NCBI RefSeq assembly: GCF_041381155.1
Contig: NC_091135.1
Coordinates: forward strand, 54,325,997 to 54,389,996
Source of the DNA: Argopecten irradians
Lineage: Eukaryota > Mollusca > Bivalvia > Pectinida > Pectinidae
Direction: 5' to 3'
DNA length: 64,000 nucleotides
In this document: one piece after another, positions 44,850-56,116 of the stretch
Layout of the letters: every line of letters starts with the position of its first letter
How positions within the stretch are numbered: position 1 is the first letter of the stretch
The notes under the pieces: model-generated
The model's database searches: none
What the model was told of the DNA's origin: nothing
The model's input: the letters and a program-made list of their open reading frames with translations, nothing else
Made by a program: the position numbers and the translations under genes

Positions 44850-45447
44850 ACAGTGCTGTAGACTATATATATAGGCCTACATTAATTGTAAGTCTTGATG
44901 GATTAGCACTGTGAAAATCATTCAAGTGGACAGAAGCGTGTACGATGCATTGTAAATATTAGTTACAACACAGAATAAATATTAGTTACAACACAGAATT
45001 TGTGCACATATATAATTTTTTTATGCATAATAAATGACACATGATGAGAGCTACGCGTAGTATCAAAGACAAATATATATATAAAAAAAACACCCCAAAA
45101 CCCCAAAAACAAACATTGATTGCAACTGTAGGTGTTGAAATGCTCAAATTGTTAGATCAAAGTTAAATAGTATTGAGCATCACTTTCGGTAAATGATGAC
45201 CTTTGCTCTAAATTCCTTTTTCTTTTATTAGTAATATTTCAATGGTAACATGTGTTCCATCAAGACCATTCGACACTAATATATAATTATGTATATATAA
45301 CTAATGACAGGGATGTTTACACAAATATTGTATTTTAAAAGAAGACCAAATGATGTTGTCGCCCAACTCTATTTTGTTTTACACAGATCATCGGCTTTGG
45401 AACAAAATACATTTGAATTACTGTTATATCGCAAGAGGAAAGTTAAT

Positions 45448-45484
<37 letters not shown>

Positions 45485-46383
45485 ACTATTCAAAACGATA
45501 TTTTCAGCATCGGTAGAATCTATATGGAATCAAAAGTGTATTTCAATCTTTTTGTCCTATTTTCTTGAAACATTTTGGTTTGCCATTCCTGAACATGGTA
45601 TTTGCGACAGTGAAGAAGTTTGATAGTCGACTTATCGCCATATCATATGGCACTTGACAAGGAATTGATTAAATCAACAGAAGGATGACTTCGCTTTTCC
45701 ATCAAATGCATTGTTGTTGCGGTAAGTTTTTATTTAAGGGTCATGACGGCCTTCCTTGCATGCAATCTCTTATGTGTGTGTATGTCTGTATGTTTTCGGA
45801 AGCTGCGATAAATTCATGTTGTGTTTCCTTGTAAAAGTTGGATTCATTTTTTACAGTTCTATCTAACTGAAGCCAAAGATAACAAACACACTCCACCCGA
45901 TCACATTATACTGACAACATGCAAACCATGCATTCTTCTCCCTTCATACTGAGCGCTAAGCAGGAGCAGAAACTAAAACTATCACTTTTATAGACTATGG
46001 CGTGTCTCAACCTGATAACAGATTCCAAAGGCGAGCGCTCAACCCAAGACCAAAAGTGAGGCGGTGTAAAGACAGTATGGATCAGTGCAAGAAATGTACA
46101 ATGTACATAAAAAAGTGTTTTTTATTTATTTTGTTAATATATTTTATTGTCTAGTTTTATGTCTCGATATAAAACGCTTGGTGATATGTTTTACTATCTG
46201 GTTTGGGCATGACAATGATAGGGGTTCTTGTACAAAGGCATACTGCATACTTCCAATCTCCCACAAAGGAAAAGTGTGGCCAATAAATCTCTTGCTACCA
46301 CAGCTGAGTCCACACATTATCCCCTTTCAAGGCCAATCAGGATTACATGGTCGTGAAACGGGCCGAATCTCCCCTTTCATGGC
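44850..46383. other. Intergenic DNA, no gene seen
   Basis: AT-rich sequence with a poly-A run of about 31 bases at 45,453-45,483. Open frames at 45,350 and 46,085 show no family features. Confidence 0.5.
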
Positions 46384-46826
46384 CAATCAGGATTACTTGA
46401 CCATGAAAGGGTTGGACATGTGTGCAGTCGATCATGGTAACAAATGCTGTAAGAGAGTGGAGATCATCATTACTCACCTTGTTCTAATGATAAGGTCAAT
46501 CAATAGACCAACTAACCAACACTGACAAGATTTTCTTAAAGACAATGCAATAAGAAAATCACATGAACATCAAAAAAACTTCATTAGTAAATGTTTCATT
46601 TAATTATCATATGATAGATGAAAAGCAACTTAAATTTTTAGGAACCTTTATATCAACAAATGACAACTTGAAATTAATATGTATTCTATAAATAAATAAA
46701 TAATAATAATAAAAATACAGAACATTTCGGCGGAGTCGATTTTAAATACAGTTTACTTACACATTTAATGTTTCCGACAATTTCTTTTCATTTACTTATT
46801 TTTCTTTTAATCGTTGAGCAGCGCTT
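46384..46826. repeat. Left arm of a ~440-bp inverted repeat
   Basis: Reverse complement of 54,250-54,692 at moderate identity. Shared blocks include CATGAAAGGGTTGGACATGT, TTGCAATAAGAAAATCACAT-like text and CGACAATTTCTTTT. Together the arms bracket the LTR retrotransposon. Confidence 0.85.
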
Positions 46827-46865
46827 GAAAATAATCCCATTCTTTCATAGTGTACATTCCCTAAT

Positions 46866-47590
46866 CATTCCTTGTGCTCCTTACAGTGGATAATGACAGA
46901 AGGACAAACTGAGCCAAGAACCCCTTGTACCAAGGACGTATATGAGAAGGATAAGTCACACTGAGTTTTGGGCAAAGACAGCGCAGGCGCTTTTGTGTTT
47001 GTGCACTGACCGTGACGTTGGGCGACGACTGATTTCCTTTGATATCCGCCGCCGCAGCCTTTGATGTAGATTGGGGGTGCGAGGGTTACCGTCTTACTTT
47101 CTGAAGCGTGCTGCCATTTCATGAGCGGTCGTATTTTTTTAACGATAGTTTAAGACATTTCTTCTAAATCTTCCGTCTTTAAAGCAAGTTATAAACGTTG
47201 TGAAATTTAATTTACTTTACATTGGCGTTTCGTTTGACTCGATAAGACAAGTATTTGTTGAGAAAAACGGTTTTTATTCCCGGTTCATAAGCGTCTCGCG
47301 TGGTGTTTAGTAGTGTAAAGAGACAGACACGAATCCTTCTCACTTATAAATCCTTGCCTTGTACCGAAAAGTACTCAAACGCATACCAAGTAAAGGTAAA
47401 TCAATCAAACAATGTTTTGATTTACCTGTACCTATTATGCTTGTGAGCACTTTTCAGTATTAAAGGTTCTTTGCTCAATGTTAATACATCATTTCATTTC
47501 AGTAATACGTTACCATAACTTTAGTATGCAAATACGCTACCTACACCCATCAAGCTTGTCATTGTCCATCGTAAGGAGCACAAGGAGTTT
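46866..47590. mobile_element. Possible small MITE with inverted ends
   Basis: CCTTGTGCTCCTTACAGTGG near 46,871 is inverted at about 47,565-47,582 (CGTAAGGAGCACAAGG). The interior has no recognisable protein; the 85-residue minus frame looks random. Confidence 0.55.
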
Positions 47591-47669
47591 TGCCGTGTGT
47601 GGAGATAAAAACTTTCATTCTGCGAAATGCTGTATCAAAATGTTTTAGGAGATATGTACAGTATGAAAC

Positions 47670-48260
47670 TGTAATAGGACGAGTCGGAGTTCCGGGATTG
47701 TCACTCGACTCCGGACATTAGTATGTCCCGTGACCCGTCCATAGTACTTCCGCTAGTTTGCAACCCAGGTTCGTGAGCTCAAACTATAACCGTCATATTG
47801 TTGTAGTAACAAAGGAGTCAGTTCAACAGTTAATCACATTTATTAAACAAGACAGATGTAAATATTTCCATCTGTCTTGTTTAATAAATGTGATTAACTG
47901 TTGAACTGACTCCTTTGTTACTACAACAACATGAGCTCACGAACCTGGGTTGCAAACTAGCGGAAGTACTATGGACGATGCGGGGTCACGGGACATACTA
48001 ATGTCAGGAGTCGAGAGACAATCCCGGAACTCCGACTCGTCCTATTACAAACTGGTGCTGTTTGACCATTAAAAAACTGTCAGTTGTTGTGGTGGTATAG
48101 AAGTCGTAGTTTAAGTTTAGGTGTATCATTTATTTTTGTGTGAATTTTTCAATATGGATAGATTCCTTGGGAGTGTAAAGGGGAGAAGAAATTCTGCACC
48201 ACTTACACAGTACCCGAATTGGAGGTCACCTTGGCAGGGATAAAACTACAGACGCAATGT
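47670..48260. repeat. Left LTR sequence with an inverted copy beside it
   Basis: LTR text beginning TGTAATAGGACGAGTCGG runs to about 47,870. It is met head-to-head by an inverted copy of the element's own LTR and adjoining leader (to about 48,180), then a short inverted stretch resembling its integrase region. The junction forms a strong palindrome around ATTTCCATCTGTCTTG. Confidence 0.85.
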
Positions 48261-48269
48261 AGAAGAACA

Positions 48270-48372
48270 GGGAAACACATTCCTGTCGAGTGCCCCGACC
48301 AGGAATCGAACCCGGCTCTCCGGCATGGAAATCTACGGCTCTACCGACTGAGCCAAAGAAGCATGCTCCGTC
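48270..48372 (-). mobile_element. tRNA-derived SINE inside the LTR element
   Basis: Minus strand GGCTCAGTCGGTAGAGCC (A box) and GGGTTCGATTCCTGG (B box) with tRNA-like spacing. The acceptor stem does not pair, so it is not a functional tRNA. It interrupts the left part of the Gypsy-type element and is therefore younger. Confidence 0.7.
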
Positions 48373-51300
48373 AGCTGAGTGACAGAGACCGTATTTAACA
48401 CTATTTACATTGAAATTGCCCAAGGACGAAGTGCCTATCATGGTTCCCACGATCGAGGACGAGGTGTTTGATGGCCTTCAAGCCCAGATCATAATAATTC
48501 TTTTGTCTTCCCGCGGCCTTCCCAACATTAACCTTTACTTTGTGAAAACTTTCTCTCATTGATTCTTGTAACCATTCCACATATAAGTTTGGACAATATT
48601 CCCCAGAATTGTTCCCAGGAGCCCCCACAACTATGTCCAAAGGTAGAATTATCTCCCTGCCCAACATCAATAAGTTCGGATTGCAGCCGGTGCTGCACTG
48701 TGCAGTAGCCCTATATGCAATCATAATGTACGGAAGGTGATCGTCCCAGTCATCTAAATGATCATTTACCACCATTGACAACATGCTAAGTATGGTTCTA
48801 TTTAATCTTTCAACCAAACCGTCTGACTGAGGATGGTAAGGGTTGGTCCTAGTTTTTTCTACACCTAAATTTTTACAAAGATGGCCGAATAATTCCCCTT
48901 CAAACTCTGCGCCCTGGTCGGTATGTATTTGCCTAGGAACGCCGAACCTGCTAATAAATTCAATACACAATTTATCTGCAACAGTAAGTGCTGTATGATT
49001 TGGTAATGCATAAGCCTCAACCCACTTGGTGTAATAGTCACTGACTACCATTATACAAATATTTCCATTCTCAGTTTCTTTCAGACCGGTAAGAATATCC
49101 AAAGCTATTCTATCCAAGGGCTGTGAGACCTGGTCGATGGTTGACGTCAGAGGTGACCTCCCTTTCCCCGGACCTGGTTTGAGTCGTGCACACTGGAGAC
49201 AGGTTCGACACCACCTGGCAACATCATCACTGTAACCTGGCCAGTAGAAGCGCTTTCTTACTGCGTCTGTAGTTTTATCCCTGCCAAGGTGACCTCCAAT
49301 TCGGGTACTGTGTAAGTGGTGCAGAATTTCTTCTCTCATCCTCTGAGGTGCTACAATTCGGACACAGTTCTCTTCCCCCTGCAAACAAAGTAGCTCATCT
49401 CTGAACACTAACTGCTCCCATAGTTGGCAGTAGACCCTAACTTCATAAGGAAAGCCTCCCATATCCCTTCGCCTGGGTTTATTTGTTAAGTTTTTCTTTA
49501 AACATATTATCTGTCTGACGGTAACATCTTCTTGCTGCCATTGTTTGATTTGTTCCTCCCCCCAGCTTTCTACCCAGTTACTCTGTTCTACTTGGAAGAG
49601 CCCCCCTTCATTTTCCTCCCGGGATTCATCAGATGGCGAACCGTCTTTGTGAGAGTTCCTCCCTGACCTAGCATCGGTTATCCCTTCTCCCCCCTCCATT
49701 TCAGATTGGCCTTCTCCCCCCTCCATTTCAGATTGGCGATGATTTTTGGAGCACTGAGGACAGTCTGCCCGCTTACACGGTCTATTCGGTTTCCTAGATA
49801 TGCTGTCTGCATTTGAGTGCTGATAACCTGGCCTATGTTTTATCTCACAATCAAACATTTCTATGACCGTCAACCATCTGGCCAGCATCCCCCCAGGATC
49901 TATACACTATATGTCCGAGATATTCTACTTGAGTTTGGAATAGTGTACATTTCTTTGATTTTAGAAATAAATTAGCTCTCCCCAAGCATTCAAACACCTG
50001 TACCAAGTTTGCTAAGACCATATCAAAAGTTGTTCCAAACACTATCACATCATCCAGGTAACATAAACACTTTGACCATTATAAACCCCTGAGTACTAGC
50101 TGCATCATGGTGAAAATGTTGCAGGAGCATTACACAACCCGAAGGGCATGACCTTGAACTGATAGAGTCCCTTATGGGTTGCGAAAGCTTTCTTGTCTTT
50201 ATCTCTTTCACTCATGCTACATTGCCAATACCCGCTGGCTAGGTCCAAAGTACTGAACCACTTAGCTCCATGTAAAGTGTCTAAAGCATCATCTATAAGG
50301 GGCAATGGGTAAGCATCTTTTTTCGTGACCGCGTTCAACTTACGATAATCTACACAAAACCTGATCGATCCATCTTTCTTTTTGGCTAGGACTAATGGAA
50401 CTGCCCATGGACTGATACTAGGCTCTACTATACCCTTCTCTATCATACTGTCCAACTCTTTCTCCACTACTTTCTTTTGTGAGGGGGCTAATCTCCTAGG
50501 GGGAATCTTTATAGGTCTAGCGTCCCCAGTATCTATGTTATGCTTGGTAATGTCTGTCTGACCTATTGTACCATCAGGAGCTACAAATATATCCTGGTAG
50601 TCAAGCAACAATTCACCCACTTTCCATTTCTCTTACTTTGTTAGTTTATCTGATGTTCTGTCTAACACCTGTTGCAAGTGAGGAGGGAGTTCCGAGCTTA
50701 CCCTCTCCGAACCTCTGTCTACACTAAAAACCTGGTCAACCCTATATATCTCCCCAACATATGTGTTATGATGCAGAGTTATGGGCCCTCATGTCATATT
50801 CAATACTGAGTAACAGGTTCACGATCCCTACAAGGAGCAATTACACTTCTAGCCAACAACAAACTTTTCTTAGCTACAAACTTGACCGGTTCCACAATAC
50901 CACTTCCCTGTCCAAGATCCCCATCTACATAGCCGGGAAAATACACTTCAGAATGTTTAGGTATCACTACAGTCTCGCTGACCCTAATACGTGCACACTG
51001 TGCCTTTTTACGTGCGGTTATCTCCACCCGACAACTTTCTAACTTGAGCGTGTTAGTTCCAAAATGTACCTCCCCATTATGTTCTTTCAGGAAGTCTATC
51101 CCTATTATGCCATCGTGTCCATCTATTTTGGCTACCACTGTATCAAATTCATAATACCGACTCGCTATCTTGAATGTCAACAAAGTACTACCAAACACCT
51201 GTAACCTATTTCCCGAAGCTGTTGTCAGCCTTAAGTTACAGCTTCTCAACTCGTGCTCCCCTGCTAGCTTATTAAACATCTCATGGGTGATAATGGTAAC

Positions 51301-53511
51301 CAATGAACCCGAATATATCCATCACTGAATTTTGGTACCCCCTACCACCGTATCAACATATAAGGTTGGCTGAATAAGGTTTAACATCACTAGTGGCCCT
51401 TCCCTCTCCTCCTCATCTAACAACTGGGCTGAATGTCCGGGCCCGACCCCAGCCCCATCTAGTTTCCCTGATTTTTCCCCTCCTCTAGATTTTCTGCTTT
51501 ATGTTTGCAATCGTAGGACAAATGTCCCATCTTCCCACATGCGTAGCAAACTATCTGAGTTGGATCCCTACGTCCCCTTTTGCTACTCCGAGCAAACCTT
51601 TGACTCAGGGTTTTATTCAATGTATCGAACTGCTCTAGTAGTAATGTCTTTAGATCATCAGTAACACTAGCAACCGGGTTACCCCCTCCCTCATTCTCGT
51701 TAGATACAGCTTGTACATGGTGGAAATCATTGACTAGATCCTCCCCCTTAGGTTTCCTGGTAGGTACCCCGTGCCTATTTACAAAGGACTCATGCTCTAT
51801 TGCCCTGCTTACAGCTTCCTCTAGGGTAGTGGGGTGACTAAACTGCACATATCTCTGTATTTCAAAGTTACCCAAACCCTCCACAAACTGTTCTATGGAT
51901 CTCCTTTCCACCTCCCTTGTTGATAAATCTGGGAATGCTAGGACGGACAAGTTCCTTAAGGATTCCCCATATTCTACTAGAGACTCCCTGCCAACCCTAC
52001 GTCTGCTCTTAAATTCACTGCCGTGGGCATACTCCCGCCCTGGTGGGGCAAACTTTTGTATAAGGGCCTGTTTAAGCTGGGCATAATCACTAAGCTGGCT
52101 AAGGGTTAGCTGTGATAACACATGAACATCATTCCCCCTTAAACACATGGCAAACTACTGGGCCTGTTCATACCCATCCCACCTATTCCACTGGGCTACA
52201 TGTTCAAAATGTGTAAGGAAATCTCTAAAGTTTACTTTATGACTGTCATAAGGCTGAGGTTCCTTTTCCTTTCTCCGTGGAGTGTTGTCATATACAGAGT
52301 TATTTCCCCTTCCACCTACGCCTACATTACCAAGAGGCCTCTCATATACTGACGGATAAATCCCCTCCCTTACTGGCCCACCATACATTGAATATGTCCC
52401 CGCTTGCCTGGCTGGTGGCATCTGTGTTCCTTCATTATCATATGACCTTGTATGACCTTGACCATATGAAGGTGGCTGAGTAAGGGACAGCCGCATAGGG
52501 GGTGGCTGACTGAAGTTTGGTTTTATAGAGGGTGGCTGTCTAGGGGGTGGCTGCCTGGGGGTTGGCTGTCTAGGGGGTGGCTGCCTAAATAATGATTGAC
52601 TATAGACCAAGCCTGCATTTGACCTTGACCCCTGGAGATTATGCACCTTCATGCCCTCAGATACCATACACTGCTGACTTAAATGACCTGGTTGATAGGG
52701 AGTACTGGTAAACCTTGGTCCCATAGGCCTAATCCCTTCAGACCTACTTAAAACAACCCTATGTCCAATCTGCTGGGTATTACCACCCCTATTAAAGTCG
52801 GTATCAACTGTTTTTGCTGGAAATGAATAACTGGGATGGCTATCTATCATAACATTTTGCTGTAACTGGTATTGGCCCCCTTGACTGCCACTAGTGGTAT
52901 CCCAAGTACTAGCATGTCCACTGACAACAGATGGTGAAACTCCTGCCCCCTTATACCCCTCTAGAACAGGAGCAGCATCAGATACAACAGCATTTTCTTG
53001 CTCGCTTTTGGGCATAGATATTCTCGGTCTTACTCCCCCGAAAGCTTCCTGTTTAACCAAAGTGTTGTTATACTATGTCTCTGATATCATAACCCTATGA
53101 GTACTAATTTCTGGGGTTTGAAACCTTTCAGTGTACGTATTTCTCGATTAATCAAACCGCACCCCACTATCAACAGGTAGGGATACATTCATACTATCCA
53201 ACTCCGGTTGTAAAGGAAGAAAAAAAAACTCTACCTCCATTGTCTCTACATCGTCACACACATTGCCTTCAAACTCAGGGTCCCCTACATTACTCTGTTC
53301 TGGCTGTTTACTAACAGGTTCCTCCGTACTAGCCTCAGCCTGGCTAACAAGGTTATTATTCCTCCTTCTAAATATTCTCTCCTTTACACTCCCAAGGAAT
53401 CTATTCACACTGAAAATTCACACAAAAATAAATGATACACCTAAACTTTAACTACGACTTCTATACCACCACAACAACTGACAGTTTTTTAATGGTCAAA
53501 CAGCACCAGTT

Positions 53512-54229
53512 TGTAATAGGACGAGTCGGAGTTCCGGGATCGACTCCTGACATTAGTATGTCCCGTGACCCCGCATCGTCCATATTACTTCCGCTAGTTT
53601 GCAACCCAGGTTCGTGAGCTCAAACTATAACCGTCATGTTGTTGTAGTAACAAAGGAGTCAGTTCAACAGTGAATCACATTTATCAAACAAGACAGATGG
53701 AAATATTTACAGATGAGGCATTCACTCGCTCACTCACACTACATATGACACAAACATAACAACAACCCCGACTCCTACATCAGCTCCGGGTTAACTAGAG
53801 TCTTAGCTACATGCCCTACCAGCGGCGTACCAGACGTAATGTCCACCCCCACCCTGGACTTGTCGACCACATGAAATACCTGACGGCCTCGATGATGGAG
53901 CAGTCTCCGGAAACAAATCCGTTTGAAAATGAGCCCCAGAGTGCGTGTCGCACTTGTATTTATACCCTCGCCTAGGATTGAAATTGTCGAACGAAAAACA
54001 CGTGCAGGACTGGTGTTTTATTTTCCTGGAACTATGCAAATTAGCCATGTGCTCACTAGTTTGTAGTATTTATCTGAAAATATAGACAACCCCGCGCGAC
54101 AGGAAACGCTTTAAACGACCTTTAGAAAATAGTAAGTATTGATACTATCGTTTCCCATATATGTTATACGAACGCTATTGATACATGAGTTAACAAAACT
54201 GCACATATTTAAAACCCCCTCCTATTACA
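53512..54229. repeat. Right LTR of the Gypsy-type element, 718 bp
   Basis: Begins TGTAATAGGA and ends TCCTATTACA, giving 10-base inverted termini of the TG...CA kind. It is followed by AAAC, which also precedes the left LTR. The leader next to it, read on the minus strand, starts AACTGGTGCTGTTTGACC, a possible primer-binding site. Confidence 0.85.
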
Positions 54230-54249
54230 AAACAATTTGATTATTATCA

Positions 54250-54692
54250 AGCTCTGTTCATCGATTGCAAGAAAAATAAGTAAATGAAAAAAAGAAATTG
54301 TCGGAAACTTTAAATGGAAGTAAATTTTACTTAAAATTAATTCTATCTGCGCTTTCAATTGATAAAATGTATATATATTAATACCAATGCATCATTTGTT
54401 GATATAAAGGTTCATTAGGAGTTAAAACTTTTCCTTACAATACAAAGTTGCTATCACATAATAATTAATTGAAATAATAATTAATGAAGCTTTTTGATGT
54501 ACATTTAAATAAATGTGATTTTCTTATTGCATTGTAATTGTAAAAATCTTGTCAGCATTGGTTAGTTAGTCTATTGATTAATATAATCATTAAAACAAGG
54601 TGAGTTATGATTATCTCCCCTCTCTTACAGATTTGTTACCATGGTCGACTACACACATGTCCAACCCCTTTCATGGTCATGTAATAGTCCTG
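54250..54692. repeat. Right arm of the ~440-bp inverted repeat
   Basis: Inverted partner of 46,384-46,826, beginning about 20 bases beyond the right LTR. The pair plus the 46.8-47.7 kb interior would form a ~1.75 kb element if the LTR element were absent. Confidence 0.85.
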
Positions 54693-54757
54693 ATAGTTAT
54701 CGCTATACATCGGTTTACCGGTATACACGTGTACACATATTCATTTTATTGTCCACC

Positions 54758-54765
54758 TATAAATA
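54758..54765 (+). promoter_or_regulatory. Candidate TATA box
   Basis: TATAAATA lies about 180 bases upstream of a GTAAGT donor on the plus strand. It could serve a 5' non-coding exon of the cGAS-like gene. Sequence-only inference. Confidence 0.35.
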
Positions 54766-54789
54766 GCTAGTCGACAGCCGTCCATGAAA

Positions 54790-54941
54790 AGACTTTCCAG
54801 ATGACAACCACCAACTTGCCAGGTGGGTATCCTTGCGAAACCATCATATACATTGTACATCACAGCAAGCATTGGCGTCGCCATCTTGTGGTCCTGTGCT
54901 GAATAATCCGATAGACTATCATTTACTCTATTCTGAATATG
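54790..54941 (+). other. Candidate 5' non-coding exon of the cGAS-like gene
   Basis: It ends CTGAATATG|GTAAGTG. The next plausible acceptor is ATATTACAG at 56,113, three bases before the cGAS-like start codon, giving an intron of about 1.2 kb. The left edge is set from the TATA box and is approximate. Confidence 0.35.
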
Positions 54942-55423
54942 GTAAGTGTATAGAAGCATATACATATCAAACTTCTGCCATCATCATTAACTCGTATACT
55001 GTTTGTCTTACCTTTTCCTTGCAACATATCCACAAATGTCATGGAAAGGTATTCACATATGTACCAACTCCCTATCATCGATGAGACTATACTACGCTAG
55101 ATATACACTTCCATGTCTGTGCTGTGCTACTTTCTAATGTTATTGTAATCAAAGCTTACATGGACGCCATATACCTACTGACGATATGGTTGACCACATG
55201 TGAGGGTTATTGTTGATGTCGATCGACCTATAGCAAGTTATCCGCCGATCAAATGAAGCGTCAATATTTAAAGGCCAAAACCGACCCATATCAAATTGTT
55301 TATTTACTAAGAGGGTTAAAACTTACCAATTTGTACATGTGACGATATCAACGGTACTATATATGTATCTATAAGAAAATTTGGAACGCAGTGTAGCTGG
55401 AATCTAAGCAAATAATTAGTTAA

Positions 55424-55697
55424 AGGCCCACTACCTTTCCGGAGCAAGACATAAAGGTTTATTAAAAATATTAATAACATCAGAAAATATATACCGATGG
55501 CCTAAGATGAGGTTACAACACCAAACATATGCAAGATTCCCTGCGTAATACATGTATATGGTAATAGTGGATAATCATTTCGCATTTTGTCGTCTGGCGC
55601 AGTGATAGTCAAGAGCCGCGCGGTATTTAGGACGATCTATCTTGTTTAACACTTCCATTTTAAAAATTAAAAGCAGTTTCGGAAAGGTAGTGGGCCT
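55424..55697. mobile_element. TTAA-type MITE, 274 bp
   Basis: Ends AGGCCCACTACCTTTCCGGA and (inverted) AGGCCCACTACCTTTCCGAA. Left flank TTAA, right flank TTAT (one change from TTAA). The termini share AGGCC or AGCC with the MITE in the 39-bp array, suggesting one superfamily. Confidence 0.85.
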
Positions 55698-56116
55698 TTA
55701 TACTTTCTTGTGCTCAATTTCCCCCTCGTTTTGACATCAGTTGTTAATGAATGTTTATGTATCTTTCTGACACTCACATTTTGTAACCCGACTGTATTTT
55801 TTCTTTTAGAAATATCAGAAATTTTAATAATCATTGTATGACAGTTAACACCTATTTGCTCTAGATTTGTCAGGCAAGAGTCCTGTATTCCTATTGGTGA
55901 AAATTAAGCCATGTGATATCCAAGAGATAGCTGTATTAGGATAGTAGGATCTTTTATTAGGTTTGGACAGGTTTAGAGTTATCGTTTTTTTTCCCATATC
56001 GTCATCAGTCAAATGATGGCGACCAAGAAACACTTGGCCTCGCCCGATAAAAGTTTCTTTTATACCTAATATTTTCCCGTATTAAGTCACTAACTTTGTA
56101 ACTAATATTACAGGAG

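Larger units (their letters stand above)
47670..54229 (-). mobile_element. Gypsy-type (Metaviridae-like) LTR retrotransposon, broken fossil
   Basis: About 6.6 kb on the minus strand, flanked by a 4-base direct repeat (AAAC). Parts in order from the right: LTR; short leader; gag-like region ~51.5-53.1 kb with a CCHC zinc knuckle (CYACGKMGHLSYDC); aspartic-protease-like region ~50.8-51.3 kb; reverse transcriptase ~49.9-50.6 kb (FCVDYRKLNAVTKKDAYPLP); integrase ~48.4-49.9 kb with a zinc-binding head and catalytic core (HTDQGAEFEGELF, NPYHPQSDGLVERLNRT). Integrase downstream of RT is the Gypsy order. The element is broken, with roughly four breaks plus rearrangement at its left end. The LTR copies differ by several percent, so it is not recent. 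A tRNA-derived SINE sits inside it near 48.3 kb. Confidence 0.92.

Noticed and set aside
45453-45483. Poly-A run as the tail of a retrocopy
   Set aside because: No recognisable SINE, LINE or processed gene precedes it on either strand.
46865-47122. 85-residue minus-strand frame
   Set aside because: Inside a putative MITE; no splice sites or family motifs.
48280-48360. Functional tRNA gene inside the LTR element
   Set aside because: tRNA-like boxes only; the ends do not pair and it is embedded in repeat DNA.
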